Shown here in pieces: positions 43,690-51,902 of a stretch of DNA of 64,000 nt (the stretch's first letter is position 1; the number at the start of each line of letters is the position of its first letter). The stretch comes from JAFALK01 sp042701975 (GTDB lineage: Bacteria > Pseudomonadota > Gammaproteobacteria > Burkholderiales > Burkholderiaceae_C): assembly GCA_042701975.1 (NCBI GenBank), contig CP170561.1, positions 2,666,001 through 2,730,000 of the forward strand, in the 5' to 3' direction. The notes below the pieces were generated by a model, which saw only the letters and a program-made list of their open reading frames with translations, did no database searches and was not told where the DNA came from. Both the position numbers and the translations under genes were made by a program.

Positions 43690-45486
43690 TCAGGCTCCCC
43701 ACAGCATCAGGTGCTCGACCATCGGGCCGAGGGCGAGAGCCGGGACGTAGTTCAGCAGGCCGACCAGGAGCACCGTGCCGATCAGCAGCACGATGAACAG
43801 CGGACCGTGTGTGGGCATCGAGCCGGAGCTCTGGACCAGGCGCTTCTTGGCGCCCAAGGATCCGGCCATGGCCAGCACCGGCACGATCACGCCGAAGCGG
43901 CCGATCCACATCACGAAGGCGAGCAGCGTGTTGTAGAACGGTGTGTTGGCCGAGAGTCCGGCAAAGGCCGAGCCGTTGTTGTTGCCGGCCGAAGTCAGCG
44001 CGTAGAGGATTTCAGAGAAGCCGTGAGCGCCCGGGTTGGCGATGCCGGCCTTGCCGTCAGCCGCCAACACGGCGATGGCCGTACCCACCAGCACGACGAG
44101 CGGCGTGACGAGGATGGCGATGGACGTCATCTTCATCTCGTAGGACTCGATCTTCTTGCCCAGATATTCCGGCGTGCGACCGATCATCAGCCCGGCGATG
44201 AAAACGGCCAGGATGGCGAACACCAGCATGCCGTACAAGCCCGTGCCCACGCCGCCGAAGACCACTTCGCCCAGCTGCATCATCACCAACGGGACCATGC
44301 CGCCGACCGGCGTCATCGAGTCGTGCATGGCGTTGACGGCGCCGCAGGAGGCGGCCGTGGTGATGACTGCGAACAGGCTCGTCGCATCCACACCGAAGCG
44401 GGTTTCCTTGCCTTCCATATTGCCGCCGCTCTGCAGCGCGCTTTGCGTCTGGTCGACACCGAGGGCCGTCAGGTGCGGGTTGCCCGCCTGTTCGGCGCCC
44501 GTGCAGACGATCACGCCGACGATGAACATCGAGCTCATCGCCGCCAGGATCGCCACGCCCTGGCGCGAGTCACCAACCATGAAGCCGAACACGAAGCACA
44601 GCGCGGCCGGGATCAGGAAGATCGACAGCATCTGCGCGAAGTTGGCCAGCGGGGTCGGGTTCTCGTAGGGGTGCGCCGAGTTGGCGTTGAAGAAGCCGCC
44701 ACCGTTGGTGCCCAGCATCTTGATGGCTTCCTGCGAGGCGACCGGGCCCATCGCGAGCGACTGCACTTCGGTCTTGGCGTCTTCGGTGACGGCGTTGCCC
44801 TTGTCGTCCTTGAGCGGCTGGCGGGCGGCGTCGAGCTTGGGGTTCTGGTAGGCGTTGACCTCCAGCGTCGTCGCATCCTTGTAGCCGTCGAAGTTCTGGA
44901 TCACGCCCTGGCCGACCAGGAAGATCGCGAACACGAAGGACAGCGGGGCGAGCACCCAAAGCGTCACGCGCGTCAGATCCACCCAGAAGTTGCCGATCGT
45001 GGTCTTGAGCTTGCTCGCGAAGCCACGGATCAACGCAATCACCACGACGATGCCGGTGGCAGCCGAGAAGAAGTTCTGCACCGTCAGCGCCAGCATCTGC
45101 GTCAGATAGCTCATGGTGCTTTCGCCGCCATAGCCCTGCCAGTTGGTGTTGGTGACGAAGCTGATCGCCGTGTTGAAGGCCGAGTCTGGCGTGATGGCCG
45201 CCATGCCTTGCGGATTCAGCGGCAACACCGCTTGGAATCGCTGCAGTGCGTAGACGATCAGCACGCCGATGAAGTTGAACAGCAGCAGCGCGATGGCGTA
45301 GCGCTTCCAGTGCATGCCTTCTTCAGCTTTGACGCCTGCGACCTTGTAGAAGACGCCTTCGACCGCCTGCATCCAGCGGGGCAGGCGGCCGTCCATCACG
45401 CGGTGAATCCAGCGCGCCAGCGGCCAGGCCGCAGCGATCAAGACGACCATGAAGAGGCCGAGATTGATCCATCCGAGCTTGTCCAT
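43690..45486 (-). CDS. kdpA: potassium-transporting ATPase subunit A
   Basis: A 598-residue K+ channel-like subunit with ten membrane segments. The selectivity-filter repeats are visible, for example FVTNTNWQGYGGE and GTNGGGFFNANSAHPYENP. The start at 45486 (MDKLGWINLGLF) lies one base after the kdpF stop (45488) and is preceded by GAGGAG, whereas the longer frame would read through kdpF. It ends 6 nt before kdpB. Confidence 0.97.
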   Translation of the reverse strand: MDKLGWINLGLFMVVLIAAAWPLARWIHRVMDGRLPRWMQAVEGVFYKVAGVKAEEGMHWKRYAIALLLFNFIGVLIVYALQRFQAVLPLNPQGMAAITPDSAFNTAISFVTNTNWQGYGGESTMSYLTQMLALTVQNFFSAATGIVVVIALIRGFASKLKTTIGNFWVDLTRVTLWVLAPLSFVFAIFLVGQGVIQNFDGYKDATTLEVNAYQNPKLDAARQPLKDDKGNAVTEDAKTEVQSLAMGPVASQEAIKMLGTNGGGFFNANSAHPYENPTPLANFAQMLSIFLIPAALCFVFGFMVGDSRQGVAILAAMSSMFIVGVIVCTGAEQAGNPHLTALGVDQTQSALQSGGNMEGKETRFGVDATSLFAVITTAASCGAVNAMHDSMTPVGGMVPLVMMQLGEVVFGGVGTGLYGMLVFAILAVFIAGLMIGRTPEYLGKKIESYEMKMTSIAILVTPLVVLVGTAIAVLAADGKAGIANPGAHGFSEILYALTSAGNNNGSAFAGLSANTPFYNTLLAFVMWIGRFGVIVPVLAMAGSLGAKKRLVQSSGSMPTHGPLFIVLLIGTVLLVGLLNYVPALALGPMVEHLMLWGA

Positions 45487-45487
45487 G

Positions 45488-45577
45488 TCAGAACTCCTCG
45501 GCGCGGAACATCGCGACCAGCAAATACACGAACAAGCCAGCAGCAACCAGGCCGCTGATCCAGTAAAGGATGGTCAT
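45488..45577 (-). CDS. kdpF: potassium-transporting ATPase subunit F
   Basis: A 29-residue single-pass membrane peptide, MTILYWISGLVAAGLFVYLL then VAMFRAEEF, the standard KdpF form that stabilises the KdpABC complex. AAGGAGG lies 8 bases before the start. Its start overlaps the stop of the 31-codon ORF upstream, and its stop is 1 nt before kdpA. Confidence 0.93.
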   Translation of the reverse strand: MTILYWISGLVAAGLFVYLLVAMFRAEEF

Positions 45578-45669
45578 TTGCGGCCTCCTTCGAGCTTGTG
45601 GCTGGCGACCGCCAGTCCGATGGCGAGGCCGAACAGCGCCAGGCTGAGCCCCAGGAAGAAGAGATCCAT
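45574..45669 (-). CDS. 31-residue membrane protein opening the kdp operon
   Basis: A 31-codon frame beginning MDLFFLGLSLALFGLAIGLA and ending in a short charged tail (SHKLEGGRK). It is one predicted membrane helix. GAGGA lies upstream of the ATG. Its TGA overlaps the kdpF ATG (AAATGA), so translation would be coupled. Similar tiny ORFs appear before kdpF in other betaproteobacteria as I recall; no role is established. A second small Kdp accessory subunit is a plausible guess. Confidence 0.7.
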   Translation of the reverse strand: MDLFFLGLSLALFGLAIGLAVASHKLEGGRK

Positions 45670-45720
45670 TGCAGTCCTCGTTGAAAGGGAAATTTCAATG
45701 AGAGGAGCGTAGGAGTCGGG

Positions 45721-45770
45721 GCATCAAGGCCTTGTAGAACTTGAGGGGGGCGGTATCAAGATTCCGTAAA
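45721..45770 (-). promoter_or_regulatory. candidate tandem KdpE sites in the kdp promoter
   Basis: Two related elements on the plus strand, GCATCAAGGCCTTGTAGAA (45721-45739) and GTATCAAGATTCCGTAAAG (45753-45771), share ATCAAG-N5-GTA and lie 32 bp apart, three helical turns. On the coding strand each reads as T-rich half-sites like known KdpE boxes. They lie 50-100 bp before the first kdp ORF. Binding by KdpE is inferred. Confidence 0.5.
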
Positions 45771-46009
45771 GAGACCGACCCAGAATCCGTGTTGCCAGCA
45801 AGAGCGGGTGAACCCGAGGAGAGGGTTTGCGAGCCCCTTGAATGGGCGGGGTGGGCGCCATCAATACGGATGGACGGTGACTTTCATCACACCCTAGGAT
45901 CGGCCCACGAATCAAGCGCGGCAAGCCGGGCTGAAGTTGTAACCACCCGCTGATCTCGCAATGGGAGTCTTTGGTAGCGCGCAATGCGCAAGCAATGAGG
46001 GGGTTGGAA

Positions 46010-46615
46010 ATGAGGGGTAAAGCATTGACTTCGGTGGGCAAGGGCGTGGCCGTTGCGGCGCTCACGATGGCGGCTGCGGCCGCGTCGGCTCAGAACCTGG
46101 TGACCAACGGTGATTTCGAGACTGGGACCTTCGCGGGCTGGACGACGGCCATCAATGGCGTCTACGACGGGGTCGACGTACTGGCTCCGCAGGCGGGAAG
46201 CTTCGCGGCCTTTTTCGGTGCCGCCACGCCAAGCACGATCAGCCAGACGCTGAACACGGTTGCGGGGCAACAGTACTACGTCAGCTTCTGGCTGCAGAAC
46301 GAGAACAACCTCGGCTCCTTCGTGCCGAATTCCTTCTCGTTCAGCTGGAACGGCAATCAGGCGATGGCCTTTGCCGATGCGGATGCCTTCGATTACACGC
46401 GCTACACCTTCGCGCTCGATGCCACCGGCGCATCCACGACGATCAGCTTCTCCTTCATGCAGGAGACCTCCTTCCTGGACTTCGACACGGTGGAAGTCAA
46501 TGCTGTGCCAGAGCCCGACAGCTTCGCGCTGACCGGCCTGGCCGGCCTGCTGGCCGTCGGGGTCTCCAGTCGCCGCAGGCGAGCGGCGACACCGCCAGAA
46601 ACAAGCCCGTCCTGA
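46010..46615 (+). CDS. PEP-CTERM sorting domain protein
   Basis: A 201-residue exported protein. The signal peptide ends near ASAQ (about residue 28). The mature domain NLVTNGDFETGTFAGWT is typical of DUF642/carbohydrate-binding-like beta-sandwiches. The C-terminus is VPEPDSFALTGLAGLLAVGV plus an SRRRR anchor-stop, the PEP-CTERM signal cleaved by an exosortase. GAGGGGG precedes the start at 46010. A strong terminator follows directly, so it is a single-gene unit. Probably a surface or matrix protein. Confidence 0.88.
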   Translation: MRGKALTSVGKGVAVAALTMAAAAASAQNLVTNGDFETGTFAGWTTAINGVYDGVDVLAPQAGSFAAFFGAATPSTISQTLNTVAGQQYYVSFWLQNENNLGSFVPNSFSFSWNGNQAMAFADADAFDYTRYTFALDATGASTTISFSFMQETSFLDFDTVEVNAVPEPDSFALTGLAGLLAVGVSSRRRRAATPPETSPS

Positions 46616-46622
46616 GCTTCAC

Positions 46623-46660
46623 CGGCAGTACCGGGCCTCGCGGCCCGGTACTGCCGTTTT
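46623..46660 (+). terminator. Rho-independent terminator after the PEP-CTERM gene
   Basis: A perfect 15-bp stem (46623-46637 with 46642-46656), loop TCGC, followed by TTTT, 7 bp after the stop codon. Confidence 0.9.
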
Positions 46661-46718
46661 CCGTTCGCACCCCAACCCAGGCCGCGGCGTCCGCCCGCGG
46701 TCCAACCGGAGCGAGTAC

Positions 46719-49700
46719 ATGAACCACGTCATCCACAAGGCCGGGCTTTGCGCCGCCTTGACCGTGCTGGCCGCGACTGCGGCGGCACAGACCTCCACGG
46801 CAGACGCGCTGATCCAGGCTGTCCCCAGCGATACGGCCGTCAATCCGGCCTTCGTGAGCCGAGCCACCGCGCCCACGACCGTCGTGGTCCTGATGTCCGG
46901 AGACTCGGTGGCCAAGGTGCAGCAGCACCTGGGCAGAAAGCTCGAAGCCAGCGAGCGGGCCTCGATCATGGCGGCACGTCGTGCCGAGCATCAGGCCTTG
47001 CAGCCCACCATCGAGGGGCTCGGCGGCAAGGTGCTGTCGCACCTGGGCGGGGCGCTGAACGGCATGAAGATCCGCATCGCCAAGAACCGGATCGCTGCGA
47101 TCCGCAAACTGCCAGGCGTGGTTGACATCAAGACCGTCGGTACCTACGAGCGCGTCAATGTCAACGAGGTGCCCTTGATGGGTGCCCCGCAGGCCTGGCA
47201 GGCGGCCGCGGGGAACTTCCTTGGCCAGGGCATGAAGATCGCCATCATCGACACCGGCATCGACTACACCCACGCTGACTTCGGTGGTCCCGGCACCGTT
47301 GCGGCCTACCAAACGGCCAAGGCCACCAGCGCGCTGCCGGCCAATCCCGCGCTGTTCGGCCCGGGCGCGCCCAAGGTCAAGGGCGGCATCGACCTGGTCG
47401 GCGACGCCTACACCGGCGCCAACACGCCGGTGCCCGATCCCAATCCGCTGGATTGCGAGTACACCTCCGGCAGCGTCGGTCACGGCAGCCACGTGGCTGG
47501 CACGGCGACCGGCCTGGGCGTCACCGCCAGCGGCGCCACCTACACCGGCTCGTACAACGCCGGGGCCTACACGCCGGGCGCCTTCCGCATCGGCCCTGGG
47601 GTTGCTCCCCTGGCTGATCTCTACTCGGTGCGCGTCTTCGGCTGCACCGGCAATACCAATGTCGTCGCCGATGCGATCGACTGGGCGGTGGCCGCCGGCA
47701 TGGACGTGATCAGCATGTCCCTGGGCTCGAACTTCGGCAACGCCTCCAATGCAGACAGCGGCAGCCAGGCCGAGGCCGCTGCCGTGGCCAATGCCACGGC
47801 AGCCGGCATCCTCGTCATCGCCGCCTCCGGCAATGCCGGCCCGGTTCCCTACATCACCAGCGCCCCGGCCGTCTACGAGGGCGCCATCTCGGTCGCCGCG
47901 ACGGACGCGCTGCCTGGCATTCCAACGGCCAGCCTTGCGTTGGCGAGCGGTCCCACGATCACGGTGATCAACGCCAATGGCGGCGCCTTCACCAACAGCA
48001 GCAGCTATCCGATCCGCGTGCTTCGCAACCCCGACGGCTCGGTCTCGCTCGGCTGCAACCCGGACGAATACGACCCCACCAAGACTGGCGTCAGCCTGGT
48101 CGGCAAGATGGTCGTGACCGCGCGCGGCAACTGCGCTCGCGTCTACCGTGCCGGTGCCGCGCAGCACTTCGGCGCTGCAGCAGCCGCGATGATCAACAAC
48201 GCCGCGGGACTGCCGCCCTACGAGGGGCCGATTCCCGGCGGTGCCACCGACCCGGTTGCCGGCAATACCTTTGAGCCAGTGACGATTCCCTTCTTCGGCA
48301 TCTCCCTGACCGATGGCCCGTCCGTCAGCGGCCCGACCGGCGGCCCCTCAGCAGTCAGCGCCGTCGCGCTGAACACGGGTGTGCAGACCAACGCAGGCTT
48401 CGAGAAGATCGCCAGCTTCTCTTCCCAGGGCCCGCGCATCGGCGACAGCGTGCTGCGCCCCGGTGTCACCGCGCCCGGCGTCTCCGTGGTCTCCGTGGCT
48501 TCGGGCACGGGCAACGGCTTCCAGATCCTCTCGGGCACGTCGATGGCCACTCCGGGCGTCGCTGGCGTGGCCGTACTGACCAAGCAGGCCCACCCCGGCT
48601 GGTCGCAAGCGGACCTGCGCGCCGCCATCGTGCAGACCGCCAGCCCGAGCAAGATGCTGGATCTCCTGCAGCGCAACGAAGGCGCGGGCCTGGTCCAGGC
48701 GCAGAACGCCGTCACGACGCAGGCTGTCGTGCGCACGCCGGATGAAAGCGTGTCCTTCGGCTTTGCCGACCTGCTGACCGACTTCAATGGCACGAAGACC
48801 GTCACGGTGCACAACTTCAGCGCCAAGCCGATCCAGTTCAACATCACGTCGACGAAGAGCACCGGCCCGGCCGGCACACTGGTGACCGTGCCACCTTCAG
48901 TGACCGTCAACGGCAACAGCGACGCCGCGTTCCCGGTCAGCCTCTACGTGCCGGCAGGCTCGGTCGGCGGCGGCACGGGCTTCCAGGACATCGGCGGCTA
49001 CATCACGCTGACGCCCGCGAGCTCCCGCCTCAACGGCAACGTCTCGCTGACTGTGCCCTTCTACCTGGTGGCCCACAGCCGCGCGAACGTGGCGGTCGCC
49101 CCCTCGGGCAACACGCTGAACATGACGAATGCAGGCGGGCAGATCAGCGGGACGACGGTCTTCTATACGCTCGGCCAGTACCAGCCGACGCCACAGGGCA
49201 TCAACCAGGCCGATGTGCGGGCGGTCGGCGCGAGGCTGTCGGGCACGAACGTGATCTTCGGGGTCAACACCCACAACCGCACGTCCACCACCTTGGGCTT
49301 CCAGGAGTTCGACATCTGCATCGACAGCACGGGTGGCCCGGGCTTCACGCCGAACAAGATCCTGATCGGCATCAACGGCAACTTGCTCAGCACTTCGCTG
49401 GCGGTTTCCCAATTTGCCACGGCGGTCTTCCCGACGGACGCGAACTGCAACATCAACGGCAGCGGCACGATCCTGTTCACGGTCACCCAGCCGACCGACG
49501 GTTCGACCCTGCAGCTGCCCGTCACGCGCGCCAGCCTGGGCCTGACGGCCGCCAACCCGCGCTTCAAGTACGTCATGCGCTACTTCGGCTCCGACGGCTT
49601 CGGCGCGCAGATGCCTGGCATCGGCAGCTTCAATGCCTTCACGCCGAGCGTGAGCTTCAGCGCAGCGCCTTTGATCCCCGCCAACGGCTCAGGCAGCGCC

Positions 49701-49820
49701 ACCTTCACGGTGAACGCCGAAAACGCCAACTCGCCGGCCCTGGGCGTGATGGTGTCCGTGCCGGACAACGTCTCCGGCGCCGCACAGGGCCAACTGGTGG
49801 CCTTGCCGCCTCCGCAGTAA
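46719..49820 (+). CDS. secreted S8 (subtilisin-like) serine protease
   Basis: A 1033-residue exported protease. Signal peptide (about 1-23, ATAAAQ); an inhibitor-I9-like propeptide (about 45-150); then the S8 domain with Asp in IAIIDTGIDYTHAD (about residue 179), His in GHGSHVAGTATG and Ser in LSGTSMATPGVAG. A PA-type insert lies between (about 400-500, GKMVVTARGNCARVYRAGAA). The C-terminal 380 residues are beta-rich, of Fn3-like character. No PEP-CTERM or membrane anchor, so it is likely released. Flanked by terminators on both sides, hence monocistronic. Confidence 0.94.
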   Translation: MNHVIHKAGLCAALTVLAATAAAQTSTADALIQAVPSDTAVNPAFVSRATAPTTVVVLMSGDSVAKVQQHLGRKLEASERASIMAARRAEHQALQPTIEGLGGKVLSHLGGALNGMKIRIAKNRIAAIRKLPGVVDIKTVGTYERVNVNEVPLMGAPQAWQAAAGNFLGQGMKIAIIDTGIDYTHADFGGPGTVAAYQTAKATSALPANPALFGPGAPKVKGGIDLVGDAYTGANTPVPDPNPLDCEYTSGSVGHGSHVAGTATGLGVTASGATYTGSYNAGAYTPGAFRIGPGVAPLADLYSVRVFGCTGNTNVVADAIDWAVAAGMDVISMSLGSNFGNASNADSGSQAEAAAVANATAAGILVIAASGNAGPVPYITSAPAVYEGAISVAATDALPGIPTASLALASGPTITVINANGGAFTNSSSYPIRVLRNPDGSVSLGCNPDEYDPTKTGVSLVGKMVVTARGNCARVYRAGAAQHFGAAAAAMINNAAGLPPYEGPIPGGATDPVAGNTFEPVTIPFFGISLTDGPSVSGPTGGPSAVSAVALNTGVQTNAGFEKIASFSSQGPRIGDSVLRPGVTAPGVSVVSVASGTGNGFQILSGTSMATPGVAGVAVLTKQAHPGWSQADLRAAIVQTASPSKMLDLLQRNEGAGLVQAQNAVTTQAVVRTPDESVSFGFADLLTDFNGTKTVTVHNFSAKPIQFNITSTKSTGPAGTLVTVPPSVTVNGNSDAAFPVSLYVPAGSVGGGTGFQDIGGYITLTPASSRLNGNVSLTVPFYLVAHSRANVAVAPSGNTLNMTNAGGQISGTTVFYTLGQYQPTPQGINQADVRAVGARLSGTNVIFGVNTHNRTSTTLGFQEFDICIDSTGGPGFTPNKILIGINGNLLSTSLAVSQFATAVFPTDANCNINGSGTILFTVTQPTDGSTLQLPVTRASLGLTAANPRFKYVMRYFGSDGFGAQMPGIGSFNAFTPSVSFSAAPLIPANGSGSATFTVNAENANSPALGVMVSVPDNVSGAAQGQLVALPPPQ

Positions 49821-49841
49821 AGACGACTTGATCATTGAATG

Positions 49842-49871
49842 CGGCGAGCCGAAATGCTCGCCGTTTTTTTT
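49842..49871 (+). terminator. Rho-independent terminator after the S8 protease gene
   Basis: Stem of 8 bp (49842-49849 with 49856-49863), 6-nt loop CGAAAT, followed by eight T residues, about 20 bp after the stop codon. Confidence 0.92.
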
Positions 49872-49939
49872 GGCTCGTCCCGCAACCTAGAATTTGCTGC
49901 ATCCCCAAACCTGGCTCCGAGAGCCACAGGACTGCAGCC

Positions 49940-50413
49940 ATGTTCAAACACCCCAGCCGCCTGCCGATGTTGGCGCTTCCGATGGCGGCCCTGCTCAGTC
50001 TGGCCACGCCCGCCGCGCTCGCCGATACGCTGGCCGATGTGACGCCAGCGGTGGCGGTGGCCGCACCGGTCACCATCACCACGCCCAGCGGCCTCAGCTA
50101 CGTGATCACCAAACAGGCCAAGGGCCGCCATGCGCAAGCCGGCGACATGTTCTACAGCAACTACACGCTGCTGCTCACCAACGGCAAGAAGATCGACAGC
50201 TCCCTCGACCGCGGCCAGCCCTTCGGCTTCGCCGTGGGTGCGGGCCAGGTCATCAAGGGCATGGACGAGGTGGCCCTCAAGCTGGGCCTCGGCGACGAGG
50301 CGGTGGTCCTCATTCCCGCGAGCCTGGGATATGGCGACAAGGGAGCGGGGCCCATCCCTTCCGGCGCGACCCTGGTCTTCGTGATGCAGGTCGTGGAGAT
50401 CCGGTCCAAGTGA
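49940..50413 (+). CDS. FKBP-type peptidyl-prolyl isomerase, exported
   Basis: A 157-residue protein with a signal peptide (about 1-27, ending AALA) and one FKBP domain: GDMFYSNYTLLLTNGKKIDSS, the loop GQPFGFAVGAGQVIKGMDE and the end IPSGATLVFVMQVVEI. It should assist folding of periplasmic proteins. The start at 49940 gives a proper signal peptide. The next gene starts 18 nt downstream. Confidence 0.93.
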   Translation: MFKHPSRLPMLALPMAALLSLATPAALADTLADVTPAVAVAAPVTITTPSGLSYVITKQAKGRHAQAGDMFYSNYTLLLTNGKKIDSSLDRGQPFGFAVGAGQVIKGMDEVALKLGLGDEAVVLIPASLGYGDKGAGPIPSGATLVFVMQVVEIRSK

Positions 50414-50431
50414 TCGGTGGTGGCGGCACGC

Positions 50432-51016
50432 ATGCACACGACGACCCCAAACCGATTTCGCTGGCTGTTGCTCCTCTGCGTGGCGGCGGGCGTGGCGGCA
50501 GCGCTTTGGAGCTGTACGTCGCTGGGCGTTCTGGCCAAGGGCTACCTGGAGATCGAGGCGGCTGAGCTGCAGTCCCGCATCTCGCCGCGCTTCCCGGTGA
50601 AGCATTGCAAGACCGTGCTGCTGTGCGCGGAACTCTCCAACCCGGTCGTCACGCTCAGCGAGGGCGACAACCGGGTGGGCTTGTCCGTGGACATCAAGAT
50701 CAATCTCGGCCCGCGTGAACGATCCGGGCACCTGGGCATGAGTGGGCGACCACGCTATGCGCCCGGCCAGGGCCAGCTTTTCCTGGACGACCTGCAGGTG
50801 GATCAGGTCGACGTGGGCGGCGTGTCTGGGGACCATGCGGAGTGGCTGCGATATGGGGCGACGCTGGCTGCGCAGAAGGCCCTGCAAGACCGCCCGGTCT
50901 ACACGCTCGATGAGCGCACGGCCAAAGGTGCACTTGCAAAGCGAGCCATCAGCGATGTGCGCGTGACAGGGGGCAAGCTTCGGGTGGTCTTTGCGGGCTC
51001 GACCGAACAGCCCTAG
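50432..51016 (+). CDS. DUF1439 family lipoprotein (YceB-like)
   Basis: A 194-residue protein with a hydrophobic N-terminus and a possible lipobox LWSC (Cys near 28). The body (LEIEAAELQSRISPRFPVKH, SNPVVTLSEGDNRVGL, RYAPGQGQLFLDDLQVDQV) matches the DUF1439 lipid-binding-like fold of E. coli YceB. Role unknown; probably anchored in an envelope membrane. Probably co-transcribed with the isomerase. A GTG at 50417 is an alternative start. Confidence 0.78.
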   Translation: MHTTTPNRFRWLLLLCVAAGVAAALWSCTSLGVLAKGYLEIEAAELQSRISPRFPVKHCKTVLLCAELSNPVVTLSEGDNRVGLSVDIKINLGPRERSGHLGMSGRPRYAPGQGQLFLDDLQVDQVDVGGVSGDHAEWLRYGATLAAQKALQDRPVYTLDERTAKGALAKRAISDVRVTGGKLRVVFAGSTEQP

Positions 51017-51066
51017 CCTTTTGTGCGATCCCGGCAAGGCGCTTGCCAACCTCGGCGAGTGTCCCT

Positions 51067-51090
51067 ATAGTTCACCAAATGGTGAACTAT
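51067..51090 (+). promoter_or_regulatory. palindromic operator overlapping the arsR-type start codon
   Basis: A perfect inverted repeat with arms ATAGTTCACC and GGTGAACTAT and spacer AAAT. The ATG of the ArsR gene (51079) lies inside it and the right arm encodes the next codons. Such sites suit autorepression by the ArsR protein of its own operon. Confidence 0.75.
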
Positions 51091-51432
51091 GAACTCGAGC
51101 TCGACGCTGTATTCGCGGCGCTGTCGAACGCAGGACGCCGATGCATCTTGTCGCGGCTGGAACGCGCTGGCGACCAGTCGGTGAGCGAACTTGCCGAGCC
51201 GCTGGGCATCAAGCTGCCGGCCATGCTCAAGCAACTGGGCGTGCTGGAGGACGCTGGCCTGATCACCCGCCACAAGGACGGGCGCACCGTACAGGTCAGC
51301 CTGGCCGCGGGCCCGCTGGGTGACGCCACGGACTGGCTGCGGCGCTACGAGCGATTCTGGTCGCCGCGCCTCGACCGCCTCGCCGTGGCGGCCGAATCCA
51401 TTGAATCCCGGAAACGAAAGGTACGCCCATGA
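51079..51432 (+). CDS. ArsR family transcriptional regulator
   Basis: A 117-residue winged-helix regulator (VFAALSNAGRRCILSRL, then LGIKLPAMLKQLGVLEDAGLITRHKDGRTVQV). It lacks the CxC metal box of metal-sensing ArsR proteins and belongs to the subgroup paired with SRPBCC genes. The start at 51079 sits inside its palindromic operator. It overlaps the SRPBCC gene by 4 nt (ATGA). Expected to repress this two-gene operon. Confidence 0.9.
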   Translation: MVNYELELDAVFAALSNAGRRCILSRLERAGDQSVSELAEPLGIKLPAMLKQLGVLEDAGLITRHKDGRTVQVSLAAGPLGDATDWLRRYERFWSPRLDRLAVAAESIESRKRKVRP

Positions 51433-51902
51433 GCAGCATGACACTGGTCCGACGCATCGCGGCGTCACCCGACACGGTCTTCGACCTGCTGTCTACAGCC
51501 GAGGGCATCGCGCAATGGTGGGGCCCCGACGACGGCCCCGTGCTGTTGTCGGAGTTCGACGCGCGCGTCGGCGGCCGCTTCCGCCTGCGATTTCGCATGC
51601 GCAACGGCAGCGAGCATGAGGTTCACGGCGAGGTGTTGGAACTCGCGCGGCCTTCGCGACTCGTGACCAGCTGGAACTGGCTTGAGAACGAGGGCGAGCC
51701 CGCCTCGCGCCTCGAGATGACCCTGCGCGCCATCGACGACGGCTGCGAACTGGTGTTCACGCACGCCCTGCTGCCGGATGAGGCCACCGCCCGCGGCCAC
51801 GAGAAGGGCTGGAGCGGCTCGCTGGACAAGCTCCAAAGTGCCGTCGACCGGCACGCCAGCAGCGGACGGTCAGCCGACCGGCCTCTGCATCAGGAAGGGT
51901 AG
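51429..51902 (+). CDS. SRPBCC domain protein (AHSA1-like) of the ArsR operon
   Basis: A 157-residue START-like protein: VRRIAASPDTVFDLLSTAEG, QWWGPDDGP, then HEKGWSGSLDKLQSAV. The ligand is unknown. Coupled to the ArsR gene, the common arrangement in which the SRPBCC protein is the regulated product. The 3' end overlaps the convergent hydrolase by 33 bp. Confidence 0.9.
   Translation: MSSMTLVRRIAASPDTVFDLLSTAEGIAQWWGPDDGPVLLSEFDARVGGRFRLRFRMRNGSEHEVHGEVLELARPSRLVTSWNWLENEGEPASRLEMTLRAIDDGCELVFTHALLPDEATARGHEKGWSGSLDKLQSAVDRHASSGRSADRPLHQEG

Noticed and set aside
41167..45558. 1463-codon plus-strand open frame opposite the kdp genes
   Set aside because: It is a shadow of kdpC-kdpB-kdpA in GC-rich DNA; its product is low-complexity, rich in His, Arg, Gln and Asp, with no family features.
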